Source: MAG-120531 sp963934855 | GTDB taxonomy: Bacteria; Bacteroidota; Bacteroidia; Flavobacteriales; Flavobacteriaceae | Length of the DNA: 15,948 bases | Reading direction: 5' to 3' | NCBI GenBank assembly: GCA_963934855.1 | Contig: CAWWAC010000031.1 | Coordinates: forward strand, 1-15,948 | Shown here: positions 1 through 6,747 of the stretch, one piece after another | Layout: each line of letters starts with the position of its first letter | How positions within the stretch are numbered: position 1 is the first letter of the stretch | Notes under the pieces: generated by a model | What the model saw: the letters and a program-made list of their open reading frames with translations, nothing else | Told to the model about the DNA's origin: nothing | Databases searched by the model: none | Position numbers and translations under genes: made by a program

Positions 1-71
1 GGATGACAGGATTTGAACCTGCGACCCCACGCCCCCCAGGCGTGTACGCTACCGGGCTGCGCTACATCCCG
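1..71 (-). tRNA. tRNA-Pro (anticodon GGG), 3' end cut by window edge
   Basis: Read on the minus strand, the sequence folds as a tRNA. The 5' acceptor strand is CGGGATG (71-65), the anticodon stem is CACGC/GCGTG around the loop CTGGGGG, and the T arm is GCAGG/CCTGT around TTCAAAT. The anticodon is GGG, which decodes proline CCC/CCU. The 3' acceptor strand stops at CATCC at base 1, so the last two paired bases, the discriminator base and the CCA end lie outside the window. A TATTTTTG promoter element sits 18 bases upstream of the 5' end. Confidence 0.95.
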
Positions 72-88
72 TTCCCAATTATTGAGTG

Positions 89-96
89 CAAAAATA
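89..96 (-). promoter_or_regulatory. -7 promoter element for tRNA-Pro(GGG)
   Basis: The minus strand reads TATTTTTG, a full match to the TAnnTTTG -7 consensus of Bacteroidota, followed by CAC. It lies 18 bases upstream of the mature tRNA 5' end, a plausible distance for a short leader. The second tRNA-Pro has a similar TATATTTG followed by CAC. No clear -33 TTG element is seen at the usual spacing. Confidence 0.55.
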
Positions 97-135
97 CTAA
101 AAACAAAGACACTTAAAGCATATTCTATAAAATAC

Positions 136-143
136 TACCTTTA
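136..143 (+). promoter_or_regulatory. possible -7 element for the aldehyde dehydrogenase gene
   Basis: TACCTTTA matches seven of eight positions of TAnnTTTG and lies 16 bases before the ATG. That would leave a leader of only about 10 bases. No -33 element is visible, so this is a weak call. Confidence 0.25.
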
Positions 144-159
144 GTCTTTTAAGAAAGCT

Positions 160-1557
160 ATGAAAACCATACAAGACATCTTTAGCTCACAAAAAGACCA
201 CCAATACGAACTGGGTAATTCAAACGCTGCCACGAGAATAAGAAAATTAAATGCATTACAAAAGGCAGTAGAAATTACTTTTAGAAAGGCTATTCAAGAG
301 GCTTTATTTAAAGATTTTAATAAGCCAGCCATAGAGACAGATCTCACAGAAATTCACGCTGTCATTACAGAGATTAAACTTATTAAAAAGCAACTCAGTA
401 GGTGGATGAAACCACAAAGAGTGCATTCTCCACTAGTTTTTTTGGGTTCTAGTGCCCATATCCAGTATGAGCCAAAGGGTGTATGCCTTATCATTTCGCC
501 ATGGAATTTTCCAGTAAATTTAACCTTTGTCCCTCTGGTCTCTGCAGTAGCCGCAGGCAACACCGTCATTATAAAACCATCAGAAATGACCCCACATACG
601 GCTGCAGTGATGCAAGAAATTGTGGCAGCGGTATTTAAAGAAGAGGAAGTAGCCCTTTTTCAGGGCGATGCCTCTGTAGCACAAAGCTTGCTTGCGCTCC
701 CATTTAACCATATTTTTTTTACGGGATCTCCATCTGTTGGAAAAATTGTGATGGCCGCCGCTGCTAAAAATCTCTGTTCAGTTACCTTAGAATTAGGAGG
801 TAAATCTCCCACTATTGTAGATGAAACCGCTCATATTGACGCCGCAGCTAAGAAAATTGCCTGGGGGAAATTTCTAAATAACGGACAAATATGTGTAGCT
901 CCAGACTATTTAATGGTGCATGAAAAAGTTAAAAATACCTTTATTGCGGCTTTTATAAAACATACAAAAGCCTTTTACGGTGAAAATGCAGCTCATTCTA
1001 AGGACTATGCAAGAATTGTTAATGAGAAACATTTTAATAGATTATTGTCATATTTAGAAGATGCTAAAAAACAGGGCGGCACCATAGAAACGGGAGGAGA
1101 AGTAAATGTATTTGAAAATTTTATAGCCCCTACTCTAATCTCTGGACTGACTAAAGAATCTCTATTGCTACAAGAAGAAATTTTTGGCCCCATTTTACCT
1201 CTTAAAACCTTTACCAATTTAGATCAGGTGATTGCCTATATAAACGCTGGAGAAAAGCCATTGGCTTTATATTTATACAGTAAAAAAGCGGCAAATATAA
1301 AAAAAGTACTTAAAAATACTAGGGCTGGAAGTAGTTGTATAAACCACAATGTAGTGCAATACTCCAACCACCACTTACCTTTTGGAGGCTCAAATAACAG
1401 CGGTATAGGGAAAGCACATGGTATTTACGGTTTTCAAGAATTCTCTAATATGAGAAGTGTACTAAAGCAGTTTAGCTTTGGTGCGGTAGAGCTCCTCATG
1501 CCCCCTTATACACCCTTTAAAAAATGGTTGAGCAAAGTCACTATCAAGTGGTTTTAA
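160..1557 (+). CDS. aldehyde dehydrogenase, class 3 (ALDH3-like)
   Basis: NAD(P)-dependent oxidation of an aldehyde to its carboxylate. The 465-residue length fits the shorter class-3 (fatty or aromatic aldehyde) branch rather than the roughly 500-residue class 1/2 enzymes. Visible motifs in order: SPWNFP with Asn116, which stabilises the thiohemiacetal; NTVIIKPSE with Lys139 for the cofactor; FTGSPSVG (188-194); LELGGKSP with the general base Glu211; NNGQICVAPDY with the nucleophile Cys245; and EEIFGPILP (339-347). The C-terminal stretch after about 440, with PPY and an aromatic tail, also fits ALDH3. No signal peptide is seen, so it is probably cytoplasmic. The gene stands alone between two minus-strand tRNA-Pro genes, and its context gives no hint of the substrate. 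The family is certain; the natural aldehyde is unknown. Confidence 0.93.
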   Translation: MKTIQDIFSSQKDHQYELGNSNAATRIRKLNALQKAVEITFRKAIQEALFKDFNKPAIETDLTEIHAVITEIKLIKKQLSRWMKPQRVHSPLVFLGSSAHIQYEPKGVCLIISPWNFPVNLTFVPLVSAVAAGNTVIIKPSEMTPHTAAVMQEIVAAVFKEEEVALFQGDASVAQSLLALPFNHIFFTGSPSVGKIVMAAAAKNLCSVTLELGGKSPTIVDETAHIDAAAKKIAWGKFLNNGQICVAPDYLMVHEKVKNTFIAAFIKHTKAFYGENAAHSKDYARIVNEKHFNRLLSYLEDAKKQGGTIETGGEVNVFENFIAPTLISGLTKESLLLQEEIFGPILPLKTFTNLDQVIAYINAGEKPLALYLYSKKAANIKKVLKNTRAGSSCINHNVVQYSNHHLPFGGSNNSGIGKAHGIYGFQEFSNMRSVLKQFSFGAVELLMPPYTPFKKWLSKVTIKWF

Positions 1558-1587
1558 TGTAGGTTTTTTTTTAAACATGTTAAAACC

Positions 1588-1621
1588 AAAAAATCCAACC
1601 ACTTTCGTAGTTGGATTTTTT
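1588..1621. terminator. bidirectional intrinsic terminator
   Basis: A perfect 12-bp inverted repeat, AAAAAATCCAAC (1588-1599) and GTTGGATTTTTT (1610-1621), encloses a 10-base loop. The A-run on one side and T-run on the other give a U-tract on either strand. It lies between the stop of the aldehyde dehydrogenase and the 3' end of the minus-strand tRNA-Pro, so it can end both convergent transcripts. Confidence 0.85.
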
Positions 1622-1699
1622 TGGTCGGGGTGGCAGGATTCGAACCTGCGACCTCCGCGTCCCAAACGCGGCGCGATAACCGGGCTACGCTACACCCCG
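1622..1699 (-). tRNA. tRNA-Pro (anticodon UGG)
   Basis: The minus strand folds as a complete tRNA. The acceptor stem is CGGGGTG/CACCCCG, the anticodon stem CCGCG/CGCGG encloses the loop TTTGGGA (anticodon TGG), and the T arm is GCAGG/CCTGC around TTCGAAT. The discriminator base is A at 1625 and a CCA follows at 1624-1622. The C1-G72 pair is typical of bacterial tRNA-Pro. The encoded CCA runs straight into the A-run of the terminator, so it may be genuine or coincidental. The UGG species normally reads most proline codons. Confidence 0.96.
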
Positions 1700-1723
1700 A
1701 GTGTAGCTGTGTTTACAGCGGTG

Positions 1724-1731
1724 CAAATATA
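1724..1731 (-). promoter_or_regulatory. -7 promoter element for tRNA-Pro(UGG)
   Basis: The minus strand reads TATATTTG followed by CAC, an exact TAnnTTTG match 25 bases upstream of the mature tRNA 5' end. It resembles the element in front of the other tRNA-Pro. Confidence 0.6.
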
Positions 1732-1805
1732 ATACAAAGCGTAGAAAATAACCTTATAATTTTTTTAAAAAATAAAATCAATATTTATGATCTCTATTTC
1801 TTTAG

Positions 1806-1813
1806 TATATTTG
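1806..1813 (+). promoter_or_regulatory. -7 promoter element for the PQQ sugar dehydrogenase gene
   Basis: TATATTTG is an exact match to TAnnTTTG, 22 bases before the chosen ATG at 1835. It lies inside the longer open frame that begins at 1787, which argues that translation really starts at 1835. No clear -33 TTG is seen. Confidence 0.5.
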
Positions 1814-1834
1814 GTGCTATTCAAAATTAGTACT

Positions 1835-2956
1835 ATGAAAATTAATATCATTATTGGTGTCTTGGCCATATTAATTACAACATCGGCCTGCGGCCAAAAT
1901 ATACCTAATGAAGTGAACCTTCCCAAGAAAGAGAGCTTTACTGTAGAAATGGTAGCGGAAGGAATTATGAACCCATGGGGCATGGTGTTTTTGCCAGACG
2001 GAAGCATGCTAGTCTCAGACAAAGAAGGGGCACTTATTCAAATTAAAAAAGGAATTAAAACTCAAATTTTAAATGTACCTAAAGTTTATTTGAGAGGACA
2101 AGGGGGGCTTTTAGACCTTGAATTACACCCAAAATACAAAGAAAATGGCTGGTTGTATATCTCTTATGCCTCTGAAGAAGGAGAAGAAAAAGGAGGCCAT
2201 ACCGCTATTATGAGAGCCAAATTAAAAGGAAATACTTTAGTTGAAAACCAACTGCTTTACAAGGCGGGACCCAATACCACTAAAGGACAACATTTTGGTT
2301 CAAGACTAGAATTTGACAACAAAGGATACTTGTATTTCACTATTGGAGAAAGAGGAGAAAGAGATATAAATCCTCAGGATATTAAAAGAGATGGTGGAAA
2401 AATTTACCGCATTTTTGACGACGGCCGCATTCCTTCAGATAACCCATTTGTAGGAGTTTCTGGTGCTAAAGCTGCTATTTATACCTACGGAAACAGAAAC
2501 CCACAGGGGCTTGTTTTTCACCCTATAAGAAAAGAGATGTGGGAGCATGAGCATGGTCCTAAAGGGGGTGATGAACTCAATATTGTTAAAAAAGGGGCTA
2601 ACTACGGTTGGCCAATGATTACCTATGGGATAAACTACAGTGGTACCCCAATTACTGACAAAACAGATTTGCCTAATATGGAGCAACCCATTCATTATTG
2701 GGTACCCTCTATAGCGCCTAGCGGTATGGCCTTTGTAAACAGCAATAAATACCCAGAGTGGAATGGAAACCTACTGGTGGGATCTCTATCCTTCCAATAC
2801 TTAGAGCGCTTAGTTTTAAAAGGAACTAAAGTGGTGTACAGAGAGAAATTATTAGCAGATTTAGGTAGGGTAAGAAATGTTAGACAGGCCCCAGACGGCT
2901 ATATCTATGTGGCTATTGAAGGTAAAGGAATTGTGAAATTGGTTCCTAAAAAATAA
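1835..2956 (+). CDS. PQQ-dependent aldose (glucose/sorbosone-type) dehydrogenase, lipoprotein
   Basis: Soluble-type quinoprotein that oxidises sugars with PQQ in a six-bladed beta-propeller. From the ATG at 1835 the product is 373 residues and begins with a lipoprotein signal: Lys2, a hydrophobic run, then TTSAC with Cys19, so it should be anchored in the envelope. Family motifs: PWGMVFLPDG (47-56), GLLDLELHP (91-99), GQHFGSRLEF with His153 aligning with the catalytic His of soluble glucose dehydrogenase, FTIGERGERD (168-177), GNRNPQG with Arg221-Asn222 (219-225), HEHGPKGGDE (238-247) and a final propeller strand, QAPDGYIYVAIEG (351-363). An in-frame ATG at 1787 would put 16 residues before the signal and lies upstream of the likely promoter, so I reject it. 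No PQQ synthesis genes are seen here, and the sugar is unknown. It converges on murQ with three bases between the stops. Confidence 0.9.
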   Translation: MKINIIIGVLAILITTSACGQNIPNEVNLPKKESFTVEMVAEGIMNPWGMVFLPDGSMLVSDKEGALIQIKKGIKTQILNVPKVYLRGQGGLLDLELHPKYKENGWLYISYASEEGEEKGGHTAIMRAKLKGNTLVENQLLYKAGPNTTKGQHFGSRLEFDNKGYLYFTIGERGERDINPQDIKRDGGKIYRIFDDGRIPSDNPFVGVSGAKAAIYTYGNRNPQGLVFHPIRKEMWEHEHGPKGGDELNIVKKGANYGWPMITYGINYSGTPITDKTDLPNMEQPIHYWVPSIAPSGMAFVNSNKYPEWNGNLLVGSLSFQYLERLVLKGTKVVYREKLLADLGRVRNVRQAPDGYIYVAIEGKGIVKLVPKK

Positions 2957-2959
2957 AAT

Positions 2960-3769
2960 TTAAAGCTTTGAAGAAGCAATAGCCGCATGCACAGAGCCGT
3001 GCTTTTTTAAAAGGCTATGGGCTGTTTCTAATGAAACGCTTAAAGCCTGTGAAATATAGCCTGCGCCCCTTTTTACCAATTTAGCATTGCTAAGCTGCAT
3101 ATGAACCATTTTATTCCCTTGCACCCGCCCTACTCTAATCATATAAGCGGTAGAGATCATATTGAGTACTAATTTTTGGGCGGTCCCACTTTTCATCCGG
3201 GTACTTCCAGTAACGTATTCAGGTCCAACACTTATTTCTATAGGGAAATCTACTGCTTGGCCCAAAGGGGAGCCTGGATTATTAGTAATACAAGCGGTAA
3301 CAATTCCGGCCTCTTTGGCTGCTTTCACACCACCCATCACATAAGGAGTGGTTCCAGAAGCCGCTATTCCAACCAAGACATCTAAAGCGTTTATTTTAAA
3401 GCCCTTTAGGTCTTCCCAAGCTTGTTGGAGGTGGTCTTCTGCATTTTCTACTGCCTTTCTAATAGCGGTGTCTCCTCCAGCTATGAGTCCAATAACCCTG
3501 TCATGCGGCATACCGTAAGTGGGTGGAATTTCAGAAGCATCTAATATTCCAAGGCGGCCAGAGGTTCCAGCCCCAATATAAAAAAGGCGGCCTCCTTTTT
3601 TAAAATTAGCTTCCAGAACAGCTACTAGCGGACTGATCTGTGGAATAAGCTGCGCTACTGCGAGTGCCACCTTTTGGTCTTCCGTGTTTATCTCTATTAA
3701 AAGCTGCTCAATACTTTTAGTTTCTAAATGATTGTATAGGGAATCTGACTCTGTAACTCTATTAAACAT
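2960..3769 (-). CDS. murQ: N-acetylmuramic acid 6-phosphate etherase
   Basis: Cytoplasmic lyase that splits the D-lactyl ether of MurNAc-6-P, giving GlcNAc-6-P and D-lactate, in peptidoglycan recycling. The 269-residue length is slightly short for the family. It is a SIS-fold protein: FYIGAGTSGRLG (63-74) and GIAASGTTPYV (134-144) are the sugar-phosphate loops, and the family signature GPEYVTGSTRMKSGTAQKL spans 182-200. Glu80 (in LDASEIPPTYG) and Glu111 align, with a constant offset of three, with the two catalytic glutamates of E. coli MurQ (83 and 114). The gene lies 54 bases downstream of the DeoR-type regulator on the same strand and is probably co-transcribed with it. The product feeds directly into the NagB-LmbE fusion encoded divergently. 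No clear terminator separates it from the convergent sugar dehydrogenase gene. Confidence 0.96.
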   Translation of the reverse strand: MFNRVTESDSLYNHLETKSIEQLLIEINTEDQKVALAVAQLIPQISPLVAVLEANFKKGGRLFYIGAGTSGRLGILDASEIPPTYGMPHDRVIGLIAGGDTAIRKAVENAEDHLQQAWEDLKGFKINALDVLVGIAASGTTPYVMGGVKAAKEAGIVTACITNNPGSPLGQAVDFPIEISVGPEYVTGSTRMKSGTAQKLVLNMISTAYMIRVGRVQGNKMVHMQLSNAKLVKRGAGYISQALSVSLETAHSLLKKHGSVHAAIASSKL

Positions 3770-3823
3770 CTGTTAGGTATTAAAATATAAATGATAGGAA
3801 TGTGGTTTTATTAGGGCAATATA

Positions 3824-4573
3824 CTACAGTAATTTAATGTCATAATTCCTAAAAGAATCGAGCTTGGGGTCTCCTGGATCTAACTCTGTCACCATGGTAT
3901 TTATAGCGTTAATATCTGCCGTTTTATAGCGGTGTTGTGAGTTTAGCTTCTCTGAAATAGAAAGTAAAATAGTTTTTTTAGAAGCGTCTATCACTGCTTT
4001 TTTAAGTTGAACAATCTCCCAATCAAACTCTGTAAGCCCATAGACAGGGTCTACATAACCCGTTCCAATAAAGCTATAATCTACTCTAATATCTGAGAGA
4101 TTGTTCACGGCATTGGCACCAATAGAAAGCTGGGCATCTTTAGAGAGCTTTCCACCTATAAAAATAACCTCAACATTAGGCTTTGTAAGCATTTCTAAAG
4201 CAACAGGAAGACTTAACGTAAAACAGGTTAAATGAAGTTTATGAGGAATAAGCCTTGCCAATTCCAAACAAGTAGTCCCTCCGTCTATGAGTATGACACT
4301 CCCGTTCTTTAGCAGCTTAATCACTTTCTCAGCTATAACTGTTTTTTCTGCTAAGGCATAAATATTGGTGTTTTTTGGACTAAAACTCACAAAACCAAGA
4401 GCAATAGCCCCACCATGTACTTTTTTAAGTTTATTTAGGGCGTCTAATTCTTTGACATCTCTCCTAACAGTGTCAATAGACACATGAAGACTCTCCGCAA
4501 TATCTGTAAGCAGCACCCTGTTGTGAAGGGCAACCTCGTTTAGAATTTTTAAATGGCGTTCTTCTTTTAACAT
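3824..4573 (-). CDS. DeoR/GlpR-family transcriptional regulator
   Basis: A 249-residue sugar-phosphate-responsive repressor. The N-terminal winged helix-turn-helix (about 5-57) contains LLTDIAESLHVSIDTVRRDV, the classic DeoR recognition region. The C-terminal DeoR sensor domain (about 75-230) has an ISOCOT fold, with the ligand-loop motifs DGGTT (97-101), FIGGKL (138-143), FIGTGY (168-173) and KKAVIDASKKTILL (191-204). It is divergent from the NagB-LmbE fusion and upstream of murQ, so it most likely controls the amino-sugar recycling genes and itself. The inducer could be MurNAc-6-P, GlcNAc-6-P or GlcN-6-P, which is inference. A perfect palindrome in the divergent region is the best operator candidate. 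Confidence 0.93.
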   Translation of the reverse strand: MLKEERHLKILNEVALHNRVLLTDIAESLHVSIDTVRRDVKELDALNKLKKVHGGAIALGFVSFSPKNTNIYALAEKTVIAEKVIKLLKNGSVILIDGGTTCLELARLIPHKLHLTCFTLSLPVALEMLTKPNVEVIFIGGKLSKDAQLSIGANAVNNLSDIRVDYSFIGTGYVDPVYGLTEFDWEIVQLKKAVIDASKKTILLSISEKLNSQHRYKTADINAINTMVTELDPGDPKLDSFRNYDIKLL

Positions 4574-4611
4574 GGCTAATTAGGTGGTCTTAAAAGAGGC
4601 ATAATTTAATA

Positions 4612-4619
4612 CAAATATA
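4612..4619 (-). promoter_or_regulatory. -7 promoter element for the deoR-type regulator and murQ
   Basis: The minus strand reads TATATTTG, an exact match to TAnnTTTG, 39 bases upstream of the regulator start codon. Transcription would begin near 4605 and leave a leader of about 30 bases. No -33 TTG is seen at the usual spacing. Confidence 0.55.
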
Positions 4620-4647
4620 GGAATTAATGCTGCAGTTTATTTCTACA

Positions 4648-4669
4648 TTTAATTCAAAAATGAATTAAA
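4648..4669. promoter_or_regulatory. perfect palindrome, candidate operator for the DeoR-type regulator
   Basis: TTTAATTCA (4648-4656) and TGAATTAAA (4661-4669) form a perfect 9-bp inverted repeat with a 4-base AAAA spacer. It is centred about 43 bases upstream of the regulator's -7 element and about 70 bases upstream of that of the fusion gene. I found no second copy in the window. Calling it a repressor site is inference from its position between the divergent promoters. The AT-rich setting means some chance similarity is possible, but a perfect 9-bp arm is unusual here. Confidence 0.45.
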
Positions 4670-4724
4670 ATGCATTAAACGGCGAAAATTAAAGCATAAA
4701 ACTGCAAAATATGCATTTTTTTTT

Positions 4725-4732
4725 TATATTTG
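4725..4732 (+). promoter_or_regulatory. -7 promoter element for the NagB-LmbE fusion gene
   Basis: TATATTTG is an exact match to TAnnTTTG, 21 bases before the ATG at 4753. Transcription would start near 4739, downstream of the in-frame ATG at 4711. That rules out the longer reading for this promoter and sets the start at 4753. Confidence 0.6.
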
Positions 4733-4752
4733 GACTTCAAAACCTGTCTATA

Positions 4753-6684
4753 ATGACTCAAAAAAAATCATACTTCTCTGCGGTAGACGAAGAATCTGTA
4801 AAATTTGAAAGAATTAATACTCTTATTCACAAAAGTTCTCAGGACGCCTCTAGTTTTGTAGCCAAAGAGATTATTGACTTAGTTTTGCATAGACAAAAAG
4901 AAGGGAAAAAAGTAGTTTTAGGACTGGCTACGGGCTCTACTCCCATAAAAGTTTACGATTATCTAGTAAAGGCACACAAAGAAAAAGGAGTGAGTTTCTC
5001 CAATGTTATTACTTTTAATTTGGATGAGTATTTCCCTATGGACGGGTCTTCTATTCACTCTTATAAGCGCTTTATGAAAGAACACTTATTTGAACATATA
5101 GACATTCCTGAACAGCAAATACACCTTCCCAACGGACAAATAAATAAAGAAGATATAAAAAAATACTCACAAAATTACGAACAAAAAATTAAAGAAGCTG
5201 GTGGAATTGATATTCAAATTTTAGGAATTGGAAGAACTGGGCATATTGGTTTTAATGAACCGGGCTCTTCTTTAAACAGCAAGACTAGAATGGTACGTTT
5301 AGACAGAATGACCATGTTAGATGCTGCTAGTGATTTTTTTGGAAAGGAAAATGTACCTACTAAAGCAATTACTATGGGAGTAGGCACAATTATGAGTGCC
5401 AAAAGAATTATTCTTATGGCTTGGGGTGAAGGAAAATCTAACATTATAAAACAAGCGGTAGAGGGACCCATTCAAGAGTCTGTGCCTGCTACTTTTCTAC
5501 AAAGTCATCCAAATTGTAATTTTATTATTGACAAGGCAGCCGCTACAAGTCTCACTAGAGTTGCCACTCCCTGGTTAGTAGGTGATTGTGATTGGGAGCC
5601 AATTTTAATTAAAAAAGCCGCTATTTGGCTGTCTGAAAAACTAAATAAAGCCCTTTTAAAATTGACAAATGAAGATTACAGTGAATATGGAATGGGTAGC
5701 CTTATTGCAGAAATTGGCACGGCAGAACATATTAATGTAATGATATTTAATCAGTTACAACAAACTATTACTGGCTGGCCAGGCGGCAAACCTATGGCCG
5801 ATGACATTAATAGGCCAGAACGTGCTCATCCATTTCCTAAAAGATCAGTAATTTTTAGTCCACACCCAGATGATGATGTTATTTCTATGGGTGGCACTCT
5901 ACTTAGACTTGTAGACCAAGGACATGAGGTACATGTAGCCTACCAAACTTCTGGTAACATAGCCGTTTTTGATGACGAAGTCATTAGGTTTTTAGATTTT
6001 GCAACAGATGTTCAAGAGAACAATACGCTTCTTGAAAAACAATTTAAAGAAGTTAAAGAATTTCTAAGTAATAAAGCTCCCGGAGAAATAGACAGTCCAG
6101 TGATTCAAAAACTTAAGGGGCTTATTAGAAAGGGGGAGGCCTTGGCCGCATGTCGATATTGTGGGGTTCAAGAAAATAGAGCTCATTTCCAAAACCTACC
6201 CTTTTATGAAACAGGCACAGTAAAGAAAAATCCATTTTCAGAGGTAGACATTGATCTTACCTATCAATTATTAAACAATATAAAACCTCAGCAAATTTTT
6301 GCTGCTGGTGATCTTTCAGATCCCCACGGAACCCACAGAGTTTGCTTAGATATTATTTTTAAAACCTTAGAGAGATTAGTAGCAGATAAAGTAACATGGG
6401 TAAAAGATTGTTACGTGTGGCTATATAGAGGAGCTTGGCAAGAATGGGACATTGCAGATATGGAAATGGCTGTTCCAATAGGTCCAAAAGACATGATGAG
6501 AAAAAGAAATGCCATTTTTAAACATCAATCTCAAAAAGACGCAGCCATGTTTCCCGGAAGTGATGAAAGAGAGTTTTGGCAAAGAGCAGAAGACCGCAAC
6601 AAGGACACTGCTAGAAAGTACAATGCGCTTGGCCTTGCAGAGTATGAGGCCATGGAGGGCTTTGTTAGATATAAATTTCAATAA
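4753..6684 (+). CDS. nagB: glucosamine-6-phosphate deaminase-like domain fused to a PIG-L/LmbE deacetylase domain
   Basis: A 643-residue cytoplasmic two-domain protein. Residues about 35-268 are NagB-like (GlcN-6-P to Fru-6-P plus ammonia), with LATGSTP (58-64), FNLDEY with the proton-transfer Asp91, and GHIGFNEPGSS with His164 and Glu169. E. coli NagB has Asp141 two residues before that His; here the position is Thr162. After a mixed linker comes an LmbE-type Zn-dependent N-deacetylase domain (about 365-560), with the metal motif SPHPDDD (His371, Asp374; likely base Asp373) and a second motif, DPHGTHR, with His525 and His528. Family-length NagB alone is about 260 residues, so more than half of this protein is additional. 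It follows that the protein might deacetylate GlcNAc-6-P and then deaminate it, but this is not shown. The start at 4753 is preferred over an in-frame ATG at 4711, which precedes the likely transcription start. It is divergent from the DeoR-type gene. Confidence 0.9.
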   Translation: MTQKKSYFSAVDEESVKFERINTLIHKSSQDASSFVAKEIIDLVLHRQKEGKKVVLGLATGSTPIKVYDYLVKAHKEKGVSFSNVITFNLDEYFPMDGSSIHSYKRFMKEHLFEHIDIPEQQIHLPNGQINKEDIKKYSQNYEQKIKEAGGIDIQILGIGRTGHIGFNEPGSSLNSKTRMVRLDRMTMLDAASDFFGKENVPTKAITMGVGTIMSAKRIILMAWGEGKSNIIKQAVEGPIQESVPATFLQSHPNCNFIIDKAAATSLTRVATPWLVGDCDWEPILIKKAAIWLSEKLNKALLKLTNEDYSEYGMGSLIAEIGTAEHINVMIFNQLQQTITGWPGGKPMADDINRPERAHPFPKRSVIFSPHPDDDVISMGGTLLRLVDQGHEVHVAYQTSGNIAVFDDEVIRFLDFATDVQENNTLLEKQFKEVKEFLSNKAPGEIDSPVIQKLKGLIRKGEALAACRYCGVQENRAHFQNLPFYETGTVKKNPFSEVDIDLTYQLLNNIKPQQIFAAGDLSDPHGTHRVCLDIIFKTLERLVADKVTWVKDCYVWLYRGAWQEWDIADMEMAVPIGPKDMMRKRNAIFKHQSQKDAAMFPGSDEREFWQRAEDRNKDTARKYNALGLAEYEAMEGFVRYKFQ

Positions 6685-6701
6685 ATCCAACCATAACCAC
6701 C

Positions 6702-6739
6702 GTAAAAGGTCTATTTTAGTTATAAAATAGGCCTTTTAC
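6702..6739 (+). terminator. long hairpin with T-rich tail directly before the next start codon
   Basis: GTAAAAGGTCTATTTTA (6702-6718) and TAAAATAGGCCTTTTAC (6723-6739) pair over 17 positions, with one G-U wobble and a 4-base loop, GTTA. TTTT lies in the 3' arm and ATTTTT follows. It looks like the terminator of the NagB-LmbE gene. The hairpin ends only eight bases before the ATG at 6748, so it would also lie in the leader of any read-through transcript and could mask translation initiation. Confidence 0.7.
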
Positions 6740-6747
6740 ATTTTTAT

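Noticed and set aside
1462..1830. Open frames on both strands across the tRNA-Pro(UGG), with peptides such as GVAGFEPATSA and GRGGRRFESCHPD
   Set aside because: These are well-known false translations of tRNA sequence. The region folds as a complete tRNA with a terminator beside it.
1787..1834. Upstream ATG extending the sugar dehydrogenase by 16 residues
   Set aside because: It would bury the lipoprotein signal and lies upstream of an exact TATATTTG promoter element at 1806-1813.
3162..3385. Two short plus-strand open frames inside murQ
   Set aside because: They are antisense shadows of the well-conserved murQ signature region, with no recognisable protein features.
4711..4752. Upstream ATG extending the NagB-LmbE fusion by 14 residues
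   Set aside because: The added residues are encoded by the T-rich promoter stretch, and the ATG precedes the likely transcription start near 4739.
4753..6684. The NagB-LmbE fusion as a sequencing or frameshift artefact
   Set aside because: The frame is continuous through a conserved-looking linker, with no internal start or stop at the junction. Fusions of this kind and length are familiar in Bacteroidota.
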